DNA of 64,000 nt from Xanthomonas maliensis (GTDB taxonomy: Bacteria; Pseudomonadota; Gammaproteobacteria; Xanthomonadales; Xanthomonadaceae). Each line of letters opens with the position of its first letter. Position 1 is the first letter of the stretch. The position numbers and the translations under genes are program-made. Below, piece after piece: positions 26,565 through 37,900 of the stretch. Under the pieces are notes generated by a model. The model saw only the letters and a list, made by a program, of their open reading frames with translations, did not search any database and was not told the DNA's origin. Location: assembly GCF_009192945.1 (NCBI RefSeq), contig NZ_NSET01000049.1, positions 27,118 through 91,117 on the forward strand, given 5' to 3'.

Positions 26565-27782
26565 TCATCCGATCGCATTGGTCAAGTCATACAGCGGGAC
26601 CAGCACTGAAATGATGACAAGCCCCACGACCGAGGCCAACACCAGGGTGATCAGTGGGACCAACGCAGCCAGCGCGCGGTCGATGGCCTGGGCGGTTTCC
26701 ACCTCGAAAGTGTCGGCGGTCTTCAACAGCATGGTATCGAGCGCACCTGACTCCTCGCCCACCTGAATCATCTGGATGGCCAGGCGCGGAAAGCGCTTGC
26801 CGCGCGCCAGCGCAATCGCCAGTCCGTGACCGTTCTTGACCTCGTCGGCGGCGGTGCCGACATCCTCGACCAGGGCCAGATTGGTCATCACGTTGCGGGC
26901 GATGCCCAGCGCCGCCAGCAATGGCACGCCATTGCGCAGCAAGGTGCCCAAGGTCCGGGTCAGTCGCGCGGTTTCCAGTCGGGCGATCAGGCCGCCGATC
27001 AGCTTCTGCCGCAACAGCCATTGATCCAGCGCCGCACGGAAGGCCGCATCGCGACGCTTGCGATCCAGCCATAGCATCGCCAGCCCGGGCACCACCACCA
27101 GCACAATCCACCAGTCGCGCACCAGCAGGCCGATGGTCAACACCGCCTGGGTGAACCAGGGCAAGGCAACGTCCAGACTCTCGTACATCTGCGCGAACTG
27201 CGGCACCACGTAGCCGAGCAGGAACAGCAGCGCACAGCCGACCACGGCCATCAGGATCGCCGGATAGATCAAGGCATTGATCACCTTGCCGCGCAGCGCG
27301 CGGCTGCGTTCCAGGTAATCGGCCAGGCGCTGCAAGGTGTCCTGCATGCTGCCCCCAGCCTCGCCGGCGCGCACCATGTTGATGTACAGGCGAGAGAACA
27401 GCCCATGCTGGCGCTCCAATGCCGACGACAACGGCGCGCCACCACGCACGGTGTCGCGGATGTCGGCGATGATGCGCCGGCTTTTCTCGTCGTCGGGCAG
27501 TTCCATCAGGATCGACAGCGCACGATCCAGCGGCTGGCCGGCCCCGATCAGGGTGGCAAGTTGCTCGGTGAATTGCACCAACGCGGCGTTGTCGAACGGC
27601 TTCTTGCGCAGCAATGCCCGCAGCGGCCGCGAGCCGCTATCGCCGGTCGCCAGCCGCGTCTCCACCGGCAAATGCCCCTGCTCCTGCAAACGCAAGGCCA
27701 CCTCGGCATCGCTGGCCGCTTCCATCTGGCCATCGAGCATCTCGCCGTGCGCGTCGAGCGCTTTGTAGCGGTAGAGGGGCAT
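26565..27782 (-). CDS. xpsF: Type II secretion inner-membrane platform protein XpsF
   Basis: 405 residues, the standard GspF length. The N-terminus MPLYRYKALDAHGE marks the start at 27782; the open frame continues far upstream only through repeat DNA. Two homologous cytoplasmic domains (e.g. FTEQLATLIGAGQPLDRAL and LTRTLGTLLRNGVPLLAAL) are each followed by membrane segments, three in total. It is the platform protein that contacts the ATPase XpsE and the pseudopilins. Confidence 0.95.
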   Translation of the reverse strand: MPLYRYKALDAHGEMLDGQMEAASDAEVALRLQEQGHLPVETRLATGDSGSRPLRALLRKKPFDNAALVQFTEQLATLIGAGQPLDRALSILMELPDDEKSRRIIADIRDTVRGGAPLSSALERQHGLFSRLYINMVRAGEAGGSMQDTLQRLADYLERSRALRGKVINALIYPAILMAVVGCALLFLLGYVVPQFAQMYESLDVALPWFTQAVLTIGLLVRDWWIVLVVVPGLAMLWLDRKRRDAAFRAALDQWLLRQKLIGGLIARLETARLTRTLGTLLRNGVPLLAALGIARNVMTNLALVEDVGTAADEVKNGHGLAIALARGKRFPRLAIQMIQVGEESGALDTMLLKTADTFEVETAQAIDRALAALVPLITLVLASVVGLVIISVLVPLYDLTNAIG

Positions 27783-27805
27783 CAGGGAAGGCTGGGATGT
27801 TGAGT

Positions 27806-28077
27806 GCCGGGACCCGGGACTCGGGACCCGGGACCCGGGAGAAACGAAAAGCCGGGTCGCGTAAGACCGACGCAGCCGCGATTTGCACGAATCCCAATCG
27901 CAGCACGCGCGCCGCTTTTGCTGTTCCCGGGACCCGGGAGAAGCGAAAAGCGGCCTCGCGCGTTGCTGACGCAACCGCGATCTGCTGGAACGAAAAGCGC
28001 AGCCAACGACACGCTGTGGCTGTTCCCGGGACCCGGGTCCCGGGTCCCGGGTCCCGATATCCCGAGTCCCGGCCCCC
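27806..28077. repeat. GGGACCC heptad arrays and two 99-bp units between xpsE and xpsF
   Basis: Arrays of the palindromic heptad GGGACCC lie at about 27807-27840, 27925-27938 and 28024-28056. They flank two imperfect copies of a 99-base unit (27839-27937 and 27938-28036) that share GAGAA(A/G)CGAAAAGC near one end and CTGTTCCCGGG at the other. The xps genes are otherwise tightly packed, so this 295-base gap looks inserted. Confidence 0.85.
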
Positions 28078-29805
28078 TCACGCATCCTCCGTAACGCGCA
28101 GCACTTCCTCGATCGTGGTTTCGCCACGCAGCGCCTTGGACAGGCCATCCTCGTACATCGTGCGCATACCGGCCTGGCGGGCCAATTGTTCGATCTCGCC
28201 CATGCCGGCGCGCCGCATCACCGCACGCCGCAACTCGTCGTTCATCACCAGGAACTCGACGATGGTGGTGCGGCCAAGATAGCCGGTCGGTGCGGCGGCC
28301 GAGGCGCGTGGACGGTAAAGACAGATCTCTCCGTCCGGCTGCAAGCGTCGCAGCCCGAAGCGTTCGATCTCCTCCGGCGAGGCGGCATAGCGCTCGGCAT
28401 TGGCCAGGTCCAGCCGGCGCACCAGGCGCTGGGCCAGGATGCCGTTGATGGTGGAGGTCAGCAGGTAATCCTCCACGCCCATATCCAGCAGACGGGTGAT
28501 GCCGCCGGCTGCATTATTGGTGTGCAGCGTCGACAGCACCAAGTGACCGGTGAGCGCAGACTGGATGGCGATCCGAGCCGTTTCCAGATCGCGCATTTCG
28601 CCGATCATGATGATGTCCGGATCCTGGCGCACGATGCTGCGCAATGCATTGGCGAAATCCAGGCCGATCTGCGGCTTGGCCTGGATCTGGTTGATGCCTT
28701 CGATCTGGTACTCGACCGGATCTTCGACCGTGATGATCTTGACGTCGGCCGTATTGAGCTGGCTCAGCGCGGTGTACAGCGTGGTGGTCTTGCCCGAGCC
28801 GGTGGGGCCGGTGACCAGCAGGATGCCGTGCGGCTGCTCCAGCACCTTGCGGAACTGCGGCAGGAACTGATCGGTGAAACCGAGTTTGTGGAAATCGAAC
28901 ACCACCGTTTCGCGATCGAGCAAGCGCATCACCACGCTCTCGCCGTGCGCAGTCGGCACGGTGCTCACGCGCAGGTCCAGTTCCTTGCCCTGCACCCGCA
29001 ACATGATGCGCCCGTCCTGCGGCAGCCGACGCTCGGCGATGTTGAGCTTGGCCATGATCTTGACGCGGCTGATCACCGCGGCGGTCAGCTTGGCCGGTGG
29101 GCTTTCGCCCTCCACCAGCACGCCATCGACGCGGTAACGCACTTTCAAGCGACTCTCGAACGGCTCGATATGGATATCCGAGGCCCGCAACTCCACCGCG
29201 TGCTGGATCACCAGGTTGACCAGGCGGATGACCGGTGCCTCGGAGGCCAGATCGCGCAAAGCCTCGATATCGTCATTGCTGCTGGTATCGCCATCGGCAG
29301 TCTCGACGATGGTGCCCATCGCACTGCGTCCCTGGCCGTACCAGCGCTCGATCAGATCGTCGATTTCCGACCGCAGGCCGACTTGCAACACCACCGGCAG
29401 GCCGGTCGCAAGACGCACGGCGTCGATGGCGTAGTCGTCGTAGGGATCGGCTGCCCACAGCAGCAAGTGGCCGGCCTGTTCGGCCACCGGAATGAGATGG
29501 AATTGCTTGAGGAAGCGCAGCGACAGGCTCTGCACTTCGGGCAGCAGTTCCGGCGGCGTGTCGCCCAGTTGCCGCGCATCCACCAGCGGCAGGCCCAGCA
29601 CGTCGGCGCAGGTCTCGGCATGGTCGCGTTCGGACACCAGCCCCAGACGACCGAGCAAGGCCAGCAGCCCCAGGCCCGACTCGGCCTGCAACTGACGCGC
29701 ACGCAACAGATCGGACTCTTTCAGGCGACGGCGTTCGAGCAAGGCCTCGACGATGCGCGTCTCCGCGCTGCGCTGCTCAATTGGATCGACGGCAACCGCG
29801 TTCAC
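28078..29805 (-). CDS. xpsE: Type II secretion ATPase XpsE
   Basis: 575 residues from a GTG at 29805 preceded by GGAGG; an ATG 48 bases further up lacks such a site, and the homologous N-terminus (EQRSAETRIVEALLERRRL) begins a few residues in. The N-terminal GSPII_E domain (to about 150), which binds XpsL, is followed by the ATPase: Walker A GPTGSGKTTT near residue 333, Walker B IIMIGEMRD, Asp box ASDIHIEP and His box LSTLHTNNA. The tetracysteine zinc motif of most GspE proteins is missing; only one Cys (EICLYRP) remains in that stretch. It powers pseudopilus assembly. Confidence 0.95.
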   Translation of the reverse strand: MNAVAVDPIEQRSAETRIVEALLERRRLKESDLLRARQLQAESGLGLLALLGRLGLVSERDHAETCADVLGLPLVDARQLGDTPPELLPEVQSLSLRFLKQFHLIPVAEQAGHLLLWAADPYDDYAIDAVRLATGLPVVLQVGLRSEIDDLIERWYGQGRSAMGTIVETADGDTSSNDDIEALRDLASEAPVIRLVNLVIQHAVELRASDIHIEPFESRLKVRYRVDGVLVEGESPPAKLTAAVISRVKIMAKLNIAERRLPQDGRIMLRVQGKELDLRVSTVPTAHGESVVMRLLDRETVVFDFHKLGFTDQFLPQFRKVLEQPHGILLVTGPTGSGKTTTLYTALSQLNTADVKIITVEDPVEYQIEGINQIQAKPQIGLDFANALRSIVRQDPDIIMIGEMRDLETARIAIQSALTGHLVLSTLHTNNAAGGITRLLDMGVEDYLLTSTINGILAQRLVRRLDLANAERYAASPEEIERFGLRRLQPDGEICLYRPRASAAAPTGYLGRTTIVEFLVMNDELRRAVMRRAGMGEIEQLARQAGMRTMYEDGLSKALRGETTIEEVLRVTEDA

Positions 29806-29879
29806 ACTCGCCTCCACTGGTCCGGCGCCGACTGTAGCAGTTTGCCGCGACAATCACGCCAGCCCCGGCTGACAGGGCG

Positions 29880-29916
29880 CAAAAAACGATGCCCCCGGCC
29901 AACGGCCGGGGGCATC
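29880..29916 (-). terminator. Rho-independent terminator after the subtilase gene
   Basis: Stem GATGCCCCCGGCC / GGCCGGGGGCATC with a three-base loop; on the minus strand it is followed by CGTTTTTTG. It lies 22 bases after the subtilase stop and isolates that gene from xpsE. Confidence 0.92.
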
Positions 29917-29937
29917 GGTCACAGTCCGTGTCGCAAC

Positions 29938-31809
29938 TTACTGTCGTGCAACGAGCGTCAGCTTCGCATAGTCCGCGGCGCCGATCAGCTTGATGTAGTA
30001 AGTACCCGCCTTGGGCGCGGTGAAACGCACGGTTTCGCTATTGCCTGGCCGGGTCGACTTGGCGTCATAGCTGCTGGCGGTCGGTTCCGCCTCGAAGCTC
30101 ACATACACCGACACGTCGCCGGTACCGCCGTAGGTCATGACGCTGAGCACGGCGCCGGCCTTGGCCTCGAAGCTGTACAGGGCGGAGCTGCCCTCGGCGC
30201 CGCTGAGGCCGCTCACCGGCACCTTATTGGTCAGGCTCACCGCCGTCGGCGCGCAGGTTTCGGTATCCGGATCGCAGGGCTCGGCCAGCACGACGTCCAG
30301 CGCTGCCTTGGCATCGACGATGCCGCTGCCGATCGGCGTGCTGCTGGGCGGAGTCACCGGGAACCGCCGGCTGGTCTGCTTGAGCAACGCTTCGACCGCA
30401 GCCGGGGTCAGCGGCGCCTCGCCCAGACCGATCGCGGCACTCTGTACCAGCGCGACCACGCCGGCCACGTGCGGCGACGCCATCGAGGTGCCGCCCAATC
30501 CCATATAGGTGTAGCTGCCGGAGGTGGGCGTGGTGGCGCCGGTGTAGCCGGCCTGCCAGACATAGCCGCCCGGATTGCCGTCGACGCTGCCACCACCACC
30601 GGGGGCCGACAAGTCGACCTTGCTGCCGTAGTTGGAGTAGTAGGCAATGCCACCGGTGATACGCGTCGCGCCGACGGTGATGGTGTTGTTGCAGCTGGCC
30701 GGCGAGAAGTTGGCTGCATCTGACGCCGAGTTGCCCGCTGCCACCACCACCGTGGTGCCACGCGCCACCGCGCCATTGATCGCCGCCTGAGTGACCGCAT
30801 CGCACGCGCCGCCGCCGCCCAGGCTCATGTTGATGACTTCGGCCGGATTGGCATTGTCTGGAATGCCTTCGACGCTGCCGCCCGAGGCCCACACGATGGC
30901 GTCAGCGATGTCGGAGTCGTAGCCGCCGCAACGGCCGAGCACGCGCACCGGCAAGACGGTCGCCTTGGGCGCAACGCCGGCCATGCCGATGCCGTTGTTG
31001 GTGGCCTCGGCGACGGTGCCGGCGACATGGGTCCCGTGCCAGGAGCTTTCTGCTGCCTCCGAACCGGCGTAGCAGACGTTATCCGCTTCTTCCCAGTCAC
31101 CATAGTCCAGCGCACCCGGGACCCGTGCATCGGTCGGACGCCGCGAAACGTCCTTGTCGCTGATGAAGTCATAACCCTGCAGCAGGTTGCCGGCAAAGTC
31201 GGGATGGTTGGGCAGGATGCCGGTGTCCAACACCGCCACCACGACACCTTCGCCCTGCGACAGGTCCCATGCCGCCGGTGCGTTGATGCCACCGTTGGGA
31301 TTGCTGTAATGCCACTGGTACTGGGCATAGAAGGGATCGTTGGGCACCAGTTGCGGGGTCACCCCGGTCGCGCGCTGGAGTTCGATCGGCCGACGCATAT
31401 GGTCCACTTGCACCTCGGCCACCGACGGATCGCGCTGAAGTTCGGCCACCACGGCGTCGAGCTGGGCCGGGCTGAGGCTGCCGGACAACTTGATCAGGTC
31501 GGCACCGACGCCCAGCTTGCGCAGATAGGTTGCCTTTGCCGTCGCTGCGCTGGAACGCGCCTGACCGACGGCGCCGGAGCGGGACACCGCAGCCTGGACC
31601 GCGTTGAGCTTGCTGCTGCGATCGGTGGCCGCGGCGGTGGCCTCTTTGTAGCGAACGATCAAACGGCTGCTGCTGCCAGCGGGGGGGGCCGACTGCGTGG
31701 GTTCCTTGACCAGCAGTTGCGGCGCAGCGGCGGCACCGCCAGCGGCGCCCAGGGACAGCGCCAGCAGGGCGCCAGCCAATGCATTGAGACGGAAATTCTT
31801 GTCGCTCAC
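29938..31809 (-). CDS. Secreted subtilisin-family serine protease (S8) with PPC domain
   Basis: 623 residues from a GTG start at 31809 with AGAGGA upstream. A signal peptide (ALAGALLALSLGAAGGAAAA) is followed by an inhibitor-I9-like propeptide to about residue 145. The catalytic triad is Asp195 (VAVLDTGILPNHPDF), His258 (SSWHGTHVAGT) and Ser442 (GGTSMASPHVAG). The last ~95 residues form a PPC domain (YSFEAKAGAVLSVMTYGG ... GTYYIKLIGAADY), often removed after export. This is the typical extracellular protease of xanthomonads and a likely substrate of the adjacent xps system. It is flanked by its own terminator. Confidence 0.95.
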   Translation of the reverse strand: MSDKNFRLNALAGALLALSLGAAGGAAAAPQLLVKEPTQSAPPAGSSSRLIVRYKEATAAATDRSSKLNAVQAAVSRSGAVGQARSSAATAKATYLRKLGVGADLIKLSGSLSPAQLDAVVAELQRDPSVAEVQVDHMRRPIELQRATGVTPQLVPNDPFYAQYQWHYSNPNGGINAPAAWDLSQGEGVVVAVLDTGILPNHPDFAGNLLQGYDFISDKDVSRRPTDARVPGALDYGDWEEADNVCYAGSEAAESSWHGTHVAGTVAEATNNGIGMAGVAPKATVLPVRVLGRCGGYDSDIADAIVWASGGSVEGIPDNANPAEVINMSLGGGGACDAVTQAAINGAVARGTTVVVAAGNSASDAANFSPASCNNTITVGATRITGGIAYYSNYGSKVDLSAPGGGGSVDGNPGGYVWQAGYTGATTPTSGSYTYMGLGGTSMASPHVAGVVALVQSAAIGLGEAPLTPAAVEALLKQTSRRFPVTPPSSTPIGSGIVDAKAALDVVLAEPCDPDTETCAPTAVSLTNKVPVSGLSGAEGSSALYSFEAKAGAVLSVMTYGGTGDVSVYVSFEAEPTASSYDAKSTRPGNSETVRFTAPKAGTYYIKLIGAADYAKLTLVARQ

Positions 31810-31921
31810 GGTGAAATCCTCTTCAGTGTTCGTGGATCAGGCATCAGTCAGGCCATCACTTCCTGCGAATCCGTTGGCCGGCCCAGCCACGGTCCCCGCC
31901 CGCCCCCTCAGGCCTTGCGGT

Positions 31922-31950
31922 GCGCGGCGGCGCCTTGCGCGCCGCCGCGT
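31922..31950 (-). terminator. GC-rich hairpin after the adhesin gene
   Basis: Eleven-base-pair stem CGCGGCGGCGC / GCGCCGCCGCG with a five-base loop, starting 13 bases after the adhesin stop on the minus strand. There is no T tract, so termination here is only possible. Confidence 0.4.
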
Positions 31951-31962
31951 GTTGCGTTGCCG

Positions 31963-34900
31963 TTACCAGCCGAAGCCGGCACCCAGGCCGACCGAGCTGT
32001 CGTTACCGCTGAGCGCGCCGCCAATGGTCAGCGTGGCGCGCGGGCTGATCGCACGCTGGTAGCCGACCGATAGCGCCGACTCGCCGTTCTGGAAGCCGAC
32101 ACCGGCGCCCATCCGGTTCTGCGTGGCGATGCCGCCGACGCTGGCGGCCATGTTCAACATCGCCGTGCTCATCGCACCTTGACGATCCAGCCGGCGGTTC
32201 TGACGACGCAGGCGATCCTCGATATCGCCCTGGTAGGACTGGAAGCTGTCGGCCATCGCGTTGTAGCGACTGTCGGTGTAGCTGTTGGCCGCAGCGACGC
32301 CGTTGTCCAACTGCGCCTTGTTGACCGCATCGGTGGCGCGGGTACCGGCGGCCACGTTGGCGACCTGCCGCTCATTGCCAGCGCTGCCCACCGACACCGT
32401 ATTGGCGCGGTCGGCCACCGAGCCTTGGCCCAATGCCACCGCACCTTGCGCGGTGGCACGCGCGCCCTGCCCGATCGCCGTGGCCGACGCCGCGCTGACC
32501 TGTGCGCCCTCGCCCATCGCCACCGCATTGGTCGCCACCGCGGCGATCTGCGTGTTGGCGCCGACCGCGGTGCTGCCATCGGCGTTGACCCGTGCATTGC
32601 TGCCGATCGCGGTGTCGTTGGGACCATGCGCATACGCGCTACCGCCGATCGCCGTGCCAGTGACGTCGTTGGCCACTGCAGCATTGCCCATCGCCGTGGA
32701 GGTGGTCGCCACCGTGCTGGTGCTGGCGACCGCCGGCGTCAGCGTGCCTTGCAGCCCGCCATCGCTACGCTCGGCCGTCGCCACCGCGGAGGCGGCAGGC
32801 GCCAGGACTGCCGGCACGCCGGCACTGCGCAGCGCAGCCGTCCGCAGCGGCGTCGTGCCACCCATGCGCCCATCCAGCTCGCTGACCTTGCTGTCCAGCG
32901 CGGTCAGTGCGGCCCCGACGTTGTTGTAGCTGGCGCCCTGGATCACGTAGGTCGGCGCAACGAACACGCCTTGCGCGCCGATGGCCGCGCCACCGCCCAG
33001 GAAACTGGCGGCATTGCTCAGCGACTGGAACAACTGTCCGCCATTGATCGCCTCGCTGCTGCCGTCGGCGATCGCACCGGCGCCCAGATTGACGATGCGA
33101 CGCGTCGCCGGACCACCGCGACCGTTGCCGCTGCCCACCGAGACCGTATTGGCCTCGTAGGTGCGCGAACCCGAACCCAGCGCCACCGAATCGGCACCGC
33201 TGGCACCGGCATTGGCGCCCAACGCCACGCCGTTGACGCCGCTCTGGCGCACGAAGCTGTTGTAGCCCAGCGACAGCGCGTTCTCACCGATCGCATTGGT
33301 CTGCCGCCCCATCGCCGTGCTGTTCACGCCGCTGGCGCTGCTGTCCACGCCCAGCGCGCTGGCGCCGGTGGCGCTGGCACGACTGCCCGCCGCCACGGCC
33401 ACGCTGCGGGCACCACTGGCCAAAGCACCAGCACCCGCCGCCGTGCTGCGCTCGCCGGTCGCACGCGCCGTGCCCTCGCCGTTGGCCTGCAGCACGCCGC
33501 TGGTGGCCTGCACATCGGCCGCCAACGCATCGAGCTGGCCCTTGTTGACCGCGTCGGTGGCGGCCTGGCCGTCGCTGACGTTGACGATGCGGCGCGTTGC
33601 CGGACCGCCGCGACCGTTGCCGCTGCCCACCGAGACCGTATTGGCCTCGTAGGTGCGCGAACCCGAGCCCAAGGCCACCGAATCGGCACCGCTGGCACCG
33701 GCATTGGCGCCCAACGCCACGCCGTTGACGCCGCTCTGGCGCACGAAACTGTTGTAGCCGATCGATACGGCATTTTCGCCGATCGCATTGACCTGCCGGC
33801 CGACACCGGTGCTGTTGATGCCGGTGGCCGAGCCATCCACGCCGATCACGCTGGCACCTGCCGCCTCGGCACGGCTGCCGCCGCCCAACGCGATGGTGTT
33901 GTCGGCCAGCGCGGCCGCGCTCTGCCCCAAGGCACTGGCATTGACGCCATCGGCGTAGGAATTCCAACCGATCGCGGTGGTGTAATCGGCCGTGGCCCAG
34001 GCACCGGCACCGAACGCCGCCGCACCCGTGCCTGATGCACGCGCCGGAATGAAACCGAAGAAGGTCGAGCCGCCGACGGCGACGCTTTCGGCACCGGTCG
34101 CCTCGCTGTACTCGCCCACGGCCACCGCGCTGCTGCCCGATGCCAGCGCCGCAGCGCCGACCGCGGTGCTGTAGTCGCTGGAGGCGACCGCGCCGTAGCC
34201 CAGTGCCGAAGACAGCCGGCCGCTGGACTCGCTGTAGCTGCCGAAGGCGGCGCTGCCGACTGCCGACGCAGCACTGCGGAAACCGGCGGCGATGGCCTGG
34301 TTGTCGGAGGCCACCGCTTCGTTGCCGAGCGCAGTGGTATAGGTCGACAGTGCCTGCGCACCGGCACCGCTGGCGGTCGCGCCAATGTCGCTGGCCAGCG
34401 CGTTGCTGCCGACCGCGCTGCTGCTCTCGCCCACCGCCTGCGCATTGCTGCCCAGCGCCGCGGCGTCGGTGCCGGCGGCCAGCGCGCCGAAGCCCACTGC
34501 CGTCGCATTGGTCGCCGCCGCCTGCGTGCCGCTACCCAAGGCGGTGGCGCCATCGGCAGTGGCATTGGCCGCCTCGCCAGCGGCCAGCGCATTGGCGCCG
34601 TCCACCAACGAACCGGCATCGCTGTCGGCGCTGGCGCTGGCCTGGAAATACTTGCTGGTGGTTTGCGCGGTCTCGGCCACTGCATTGAGCTGGTCGAGGT
34701 TGACCGCGTCGGTCCCTGCGGTGCCGGCAGCGACGTTGGTGATCTGCCGCTCGTTGCCGACGCTGCCCACCGACACCGCGAAGTCGCGATCGGCCACCGA
34801 ATCGGCACCCAAGGCCACGCTGCTGCGGCCGGTGGACTCGGCGAAATTGCCCAACGCCGTGCTGTTGAGACCCGGCGCCCAGGCCGCGCCGCCCACCGCG

Positions 34901-37900
34901 GTGGAGTAGTCGCCGGAGGCTTCGGTCGGCAACAGGCCGAGCAGCGCGCCACCGACGGACACGCTGTGGTACCCGCTGGCGACGCTACCCTGGCCGGCCG
35001 CCACGCTGTAGGCGCCACTGGCGGTGGCATCGCCACCGACCGCCACGGTATTGGAACCGCTGGCGCTGCTGAAATTGCCCAGCGCCGTGCTGTTGAAACC
35101 ACTGGCGGTGGAATAGCCACCCAGCGCGGTGGCGTAGTTCGCAGTGGCCTCGGCACCGAAGCCGAACGCCGCCGCGCTGGTGCCATTGGCCACGCTCTCC
35201 GCGCCCACCGCGGTGGCCGATTCACCGTTGGCGCTGGCGAAATAGCCCATCGCGGTGGATTCGCTGCCCTGCGCTTCGCTCAACGCACCGGCTGCCAGCG
35301 TGCCGTCGCCATAGGCGCCGGCTGCGGCACCCACGGCCGTGCTCTGCGCACCAGCCGCCTCGCTCTCACCGCCGATGGCCACACCGTAATCGCCACTGGC
35401 CTGACTGAAGGCGCCGTTGGCCACGCTACCGAAACCGATGGCCGCGGCGTTGTAGCCGGCAGCGCTGGCGTACTGCGCGCTGGCGCTGGCGCCGCTGCCG
35501 ATGGCCAGCGTGCCGGTCCCGATCGCCTGACTGGTGGAGCCGAAGGCGCTGCTGTAGTCGCCGTCGGCGGTGGCATTGGAGCCGGCCGCGGTGGCGTCCA
35601 CGCCCTGCGCGGCGGCGGTACCGTCGCCGGTCCCGGCGTACAAGCGCGCGGTCGTGCCGGCGGTGTCGGCCACTGCGTTGAGCTGATCCAGGTTCACTGC
35701 ATCGGTGCCCTCGGTGCCGGCCGCGACGTTGGTGATCTGGCGCTCGCCACCGATGCTGCCGACCGAGACCGTGTTGGCGCGGTCGGCAAGGGAGCCTGCG
35801 CCCAACGCGACGCTGTCGTCGGCAGGCGTATACGCACCGCTGCCGAGGCTGACGCTCCGCGTACCCGAGGCGTTGGACTGCCAGCCCAGCGCGACACTCT
35901 CGGTACCAGGCGCATAGGATTGGGCGCCGAGCGAAGTGGCGCTTGGGCCCGACGCGATTGCGTACGTGCCCAACGCGACCGACGAGTAGTTGATTGCCTG
36001 CGCATTCGCGCCCAGCGCAGTGCTGTAGTCACCATCGGCCACACTTTCGCTACCGATTGCGGTGCCGCTATAACCGCGCGCCGCGCTGGCGTTACCCACT
36101 GCGGACGATGCGATCCCGCTACTGCTGCTTTCGTAACCGATCGCTGTTGCAGTACGGCCATTGGCGACGCTGAAGCCGCCGACCGCCGTGCTGGATTCTC
36201 CCGATGCCATGCTGTCGCTGCCCAGCGCGGTGGCGTAGGTCTCAACGGCGCGGCTGTTGTTCCCCACCGCCGTGGCAGAGAAGGCACTGGCACTGGCATA
36301 GCCGCCAACGGCCGTGCTGTAAGCAGTGGCTTGACTGCCGGCGCCGAGCGCAATGCTCTGATCGCCGTCAGCCTGTGCCCCCCAGCCCAGCGCCGCGCTG
36401 TCCTCGCCAACGGCACTCGAGCCGCTGCCCAATGCAGTGGAGCGAGCGCCATAGGCATTGGCGAAGGCGCCCAGCGCGACCGCGTCGGTGTCGGCGGCGA
36501 AGGCATTCGGGCCGACGGCGGTGCTGTCGTAGCCATAGGCATTGCTTTCGACGCCGATCGCGACGCTGCCGTCGCCCCAGGCAACGCTGGTCATGCCCAG
36601 CGCGGTAGAGGAGCCCCCATTGGCCAGGCTTTCGTAGCCGATGGCGGTGGCATAGCGCTGACTGGCGATACTGTTGCCGCCGACGGCGGTGCTGAAGTAG
36701 GCCGATGCGGCGCTGTTGGAACCCAGCGCAGTCGCGAAGTCATCGCCGGCATAGCTGTTGAAGCCGACTGCCGTCGCATTGGCGACGCTGGCGGACGCAC
36801 CACTGCCCACGGCGGTGGTGTTGATGTCCGTCGCCTGGCTGCCGGCGCCCAGCGCGGTGCTGTAATCGCTCAACGCCGAGGCGTTGGATCCGGCCGCCAC
36901 GCTGTCGACGCCCTGGGCGAGCGCGCTGCCTTCGCCGGTGGCGGTGAAGCTGCGCGCCGTCTCGGAGGCCAGCTCGGAGACCGTGGTCAGCTGCTGCAGG
37001 TTCACCGCATCGGTGGCCTCGGTGCCGGCGGCGACGTTGGTGATCTGGCGCTCCGCGCCGGAGGCGCCGACCGACACCGTATCGGCGCGGGTGGCGATCG
37101 AATTGGCGCCCAGCGCAACCGAGTTGGCGCCGCGCGCGGTGCTGAAGTAGCCCACGGCGGTGCTGGACGCACCGCTGGCCCACGATTCCGGACCCACCGC
37201 GGTGGCGGCCTCGCCCGGCGCGTAGGCGAAATAGCCAATCGCCGTGGCTTCGGTGCCGGAGGCTTCGCTCAACGTACCGACCGCGGTGGTGTAGGTGCCC
37301 GACGCAATCGCACCGGCGCCCAGCGCGGTGGCCGCTTCGCCGCTGGCCTGGGTCTGGACGAAGAAGCCCAGTCCCGGAATCAGATCGACTGGACCACCGA
37401 CGGCAGTGCTGCTGGTGCCGCTGGCGCTGGTCTGGGTCCCGATGGCGGTGGCGTACTCACCGGTGGCATTGGCGACCGCGCCGAAGGCAGCGGACTGCGC
37501 ACCGGCGGCGTAAGCGCCGACGCCGAAGGAGGAGGCGGCAAAGCCATCGGCACTGGCGCTGGCGCCGACCGCGGTGCCGCCGACGCCGGCACTGGTGGCG
37601 CCGGTGTCGACCGGCACCCCGCCATTGGTGATCAGCGGATTGCCGTCTGCATCGACGGCGGCACCGCCGACGGCCACGCTGCCCGGGCCATTGGCCTGCG
37701 CGTTATGACCGAACGCAGCGCTGTTCTGGCCGACTGCCAGGGCATTGGCGCCGACGGCAGTGGCATTGTTGGCCAGCGCGTTGGCGCCACTGCCCACGGC
37801 GGTGGCAGCGGTGCCGATCGCATTGCTGGCATCGCCGGCGGCCAACGCGGAGGCGCCGTCGACATAGGCGCCGACGCTGTCCTCGCCCGGCGCTGCCTTG

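Noticed and set aside
27806..28077. Heptad arrays as a CRISPR-like array.
   Set aside because: Units are seven bases, contiguous and without unique spacers; the 99-base units are related copies, and no cas genes are near.
28186..30723. An 845-codon open frame antisense to xpsE and the subtilase gene.
   Set aside because: It runs through the strong terminator at 29880-29916 and two clear genes; composition is that of an antisense shadow.
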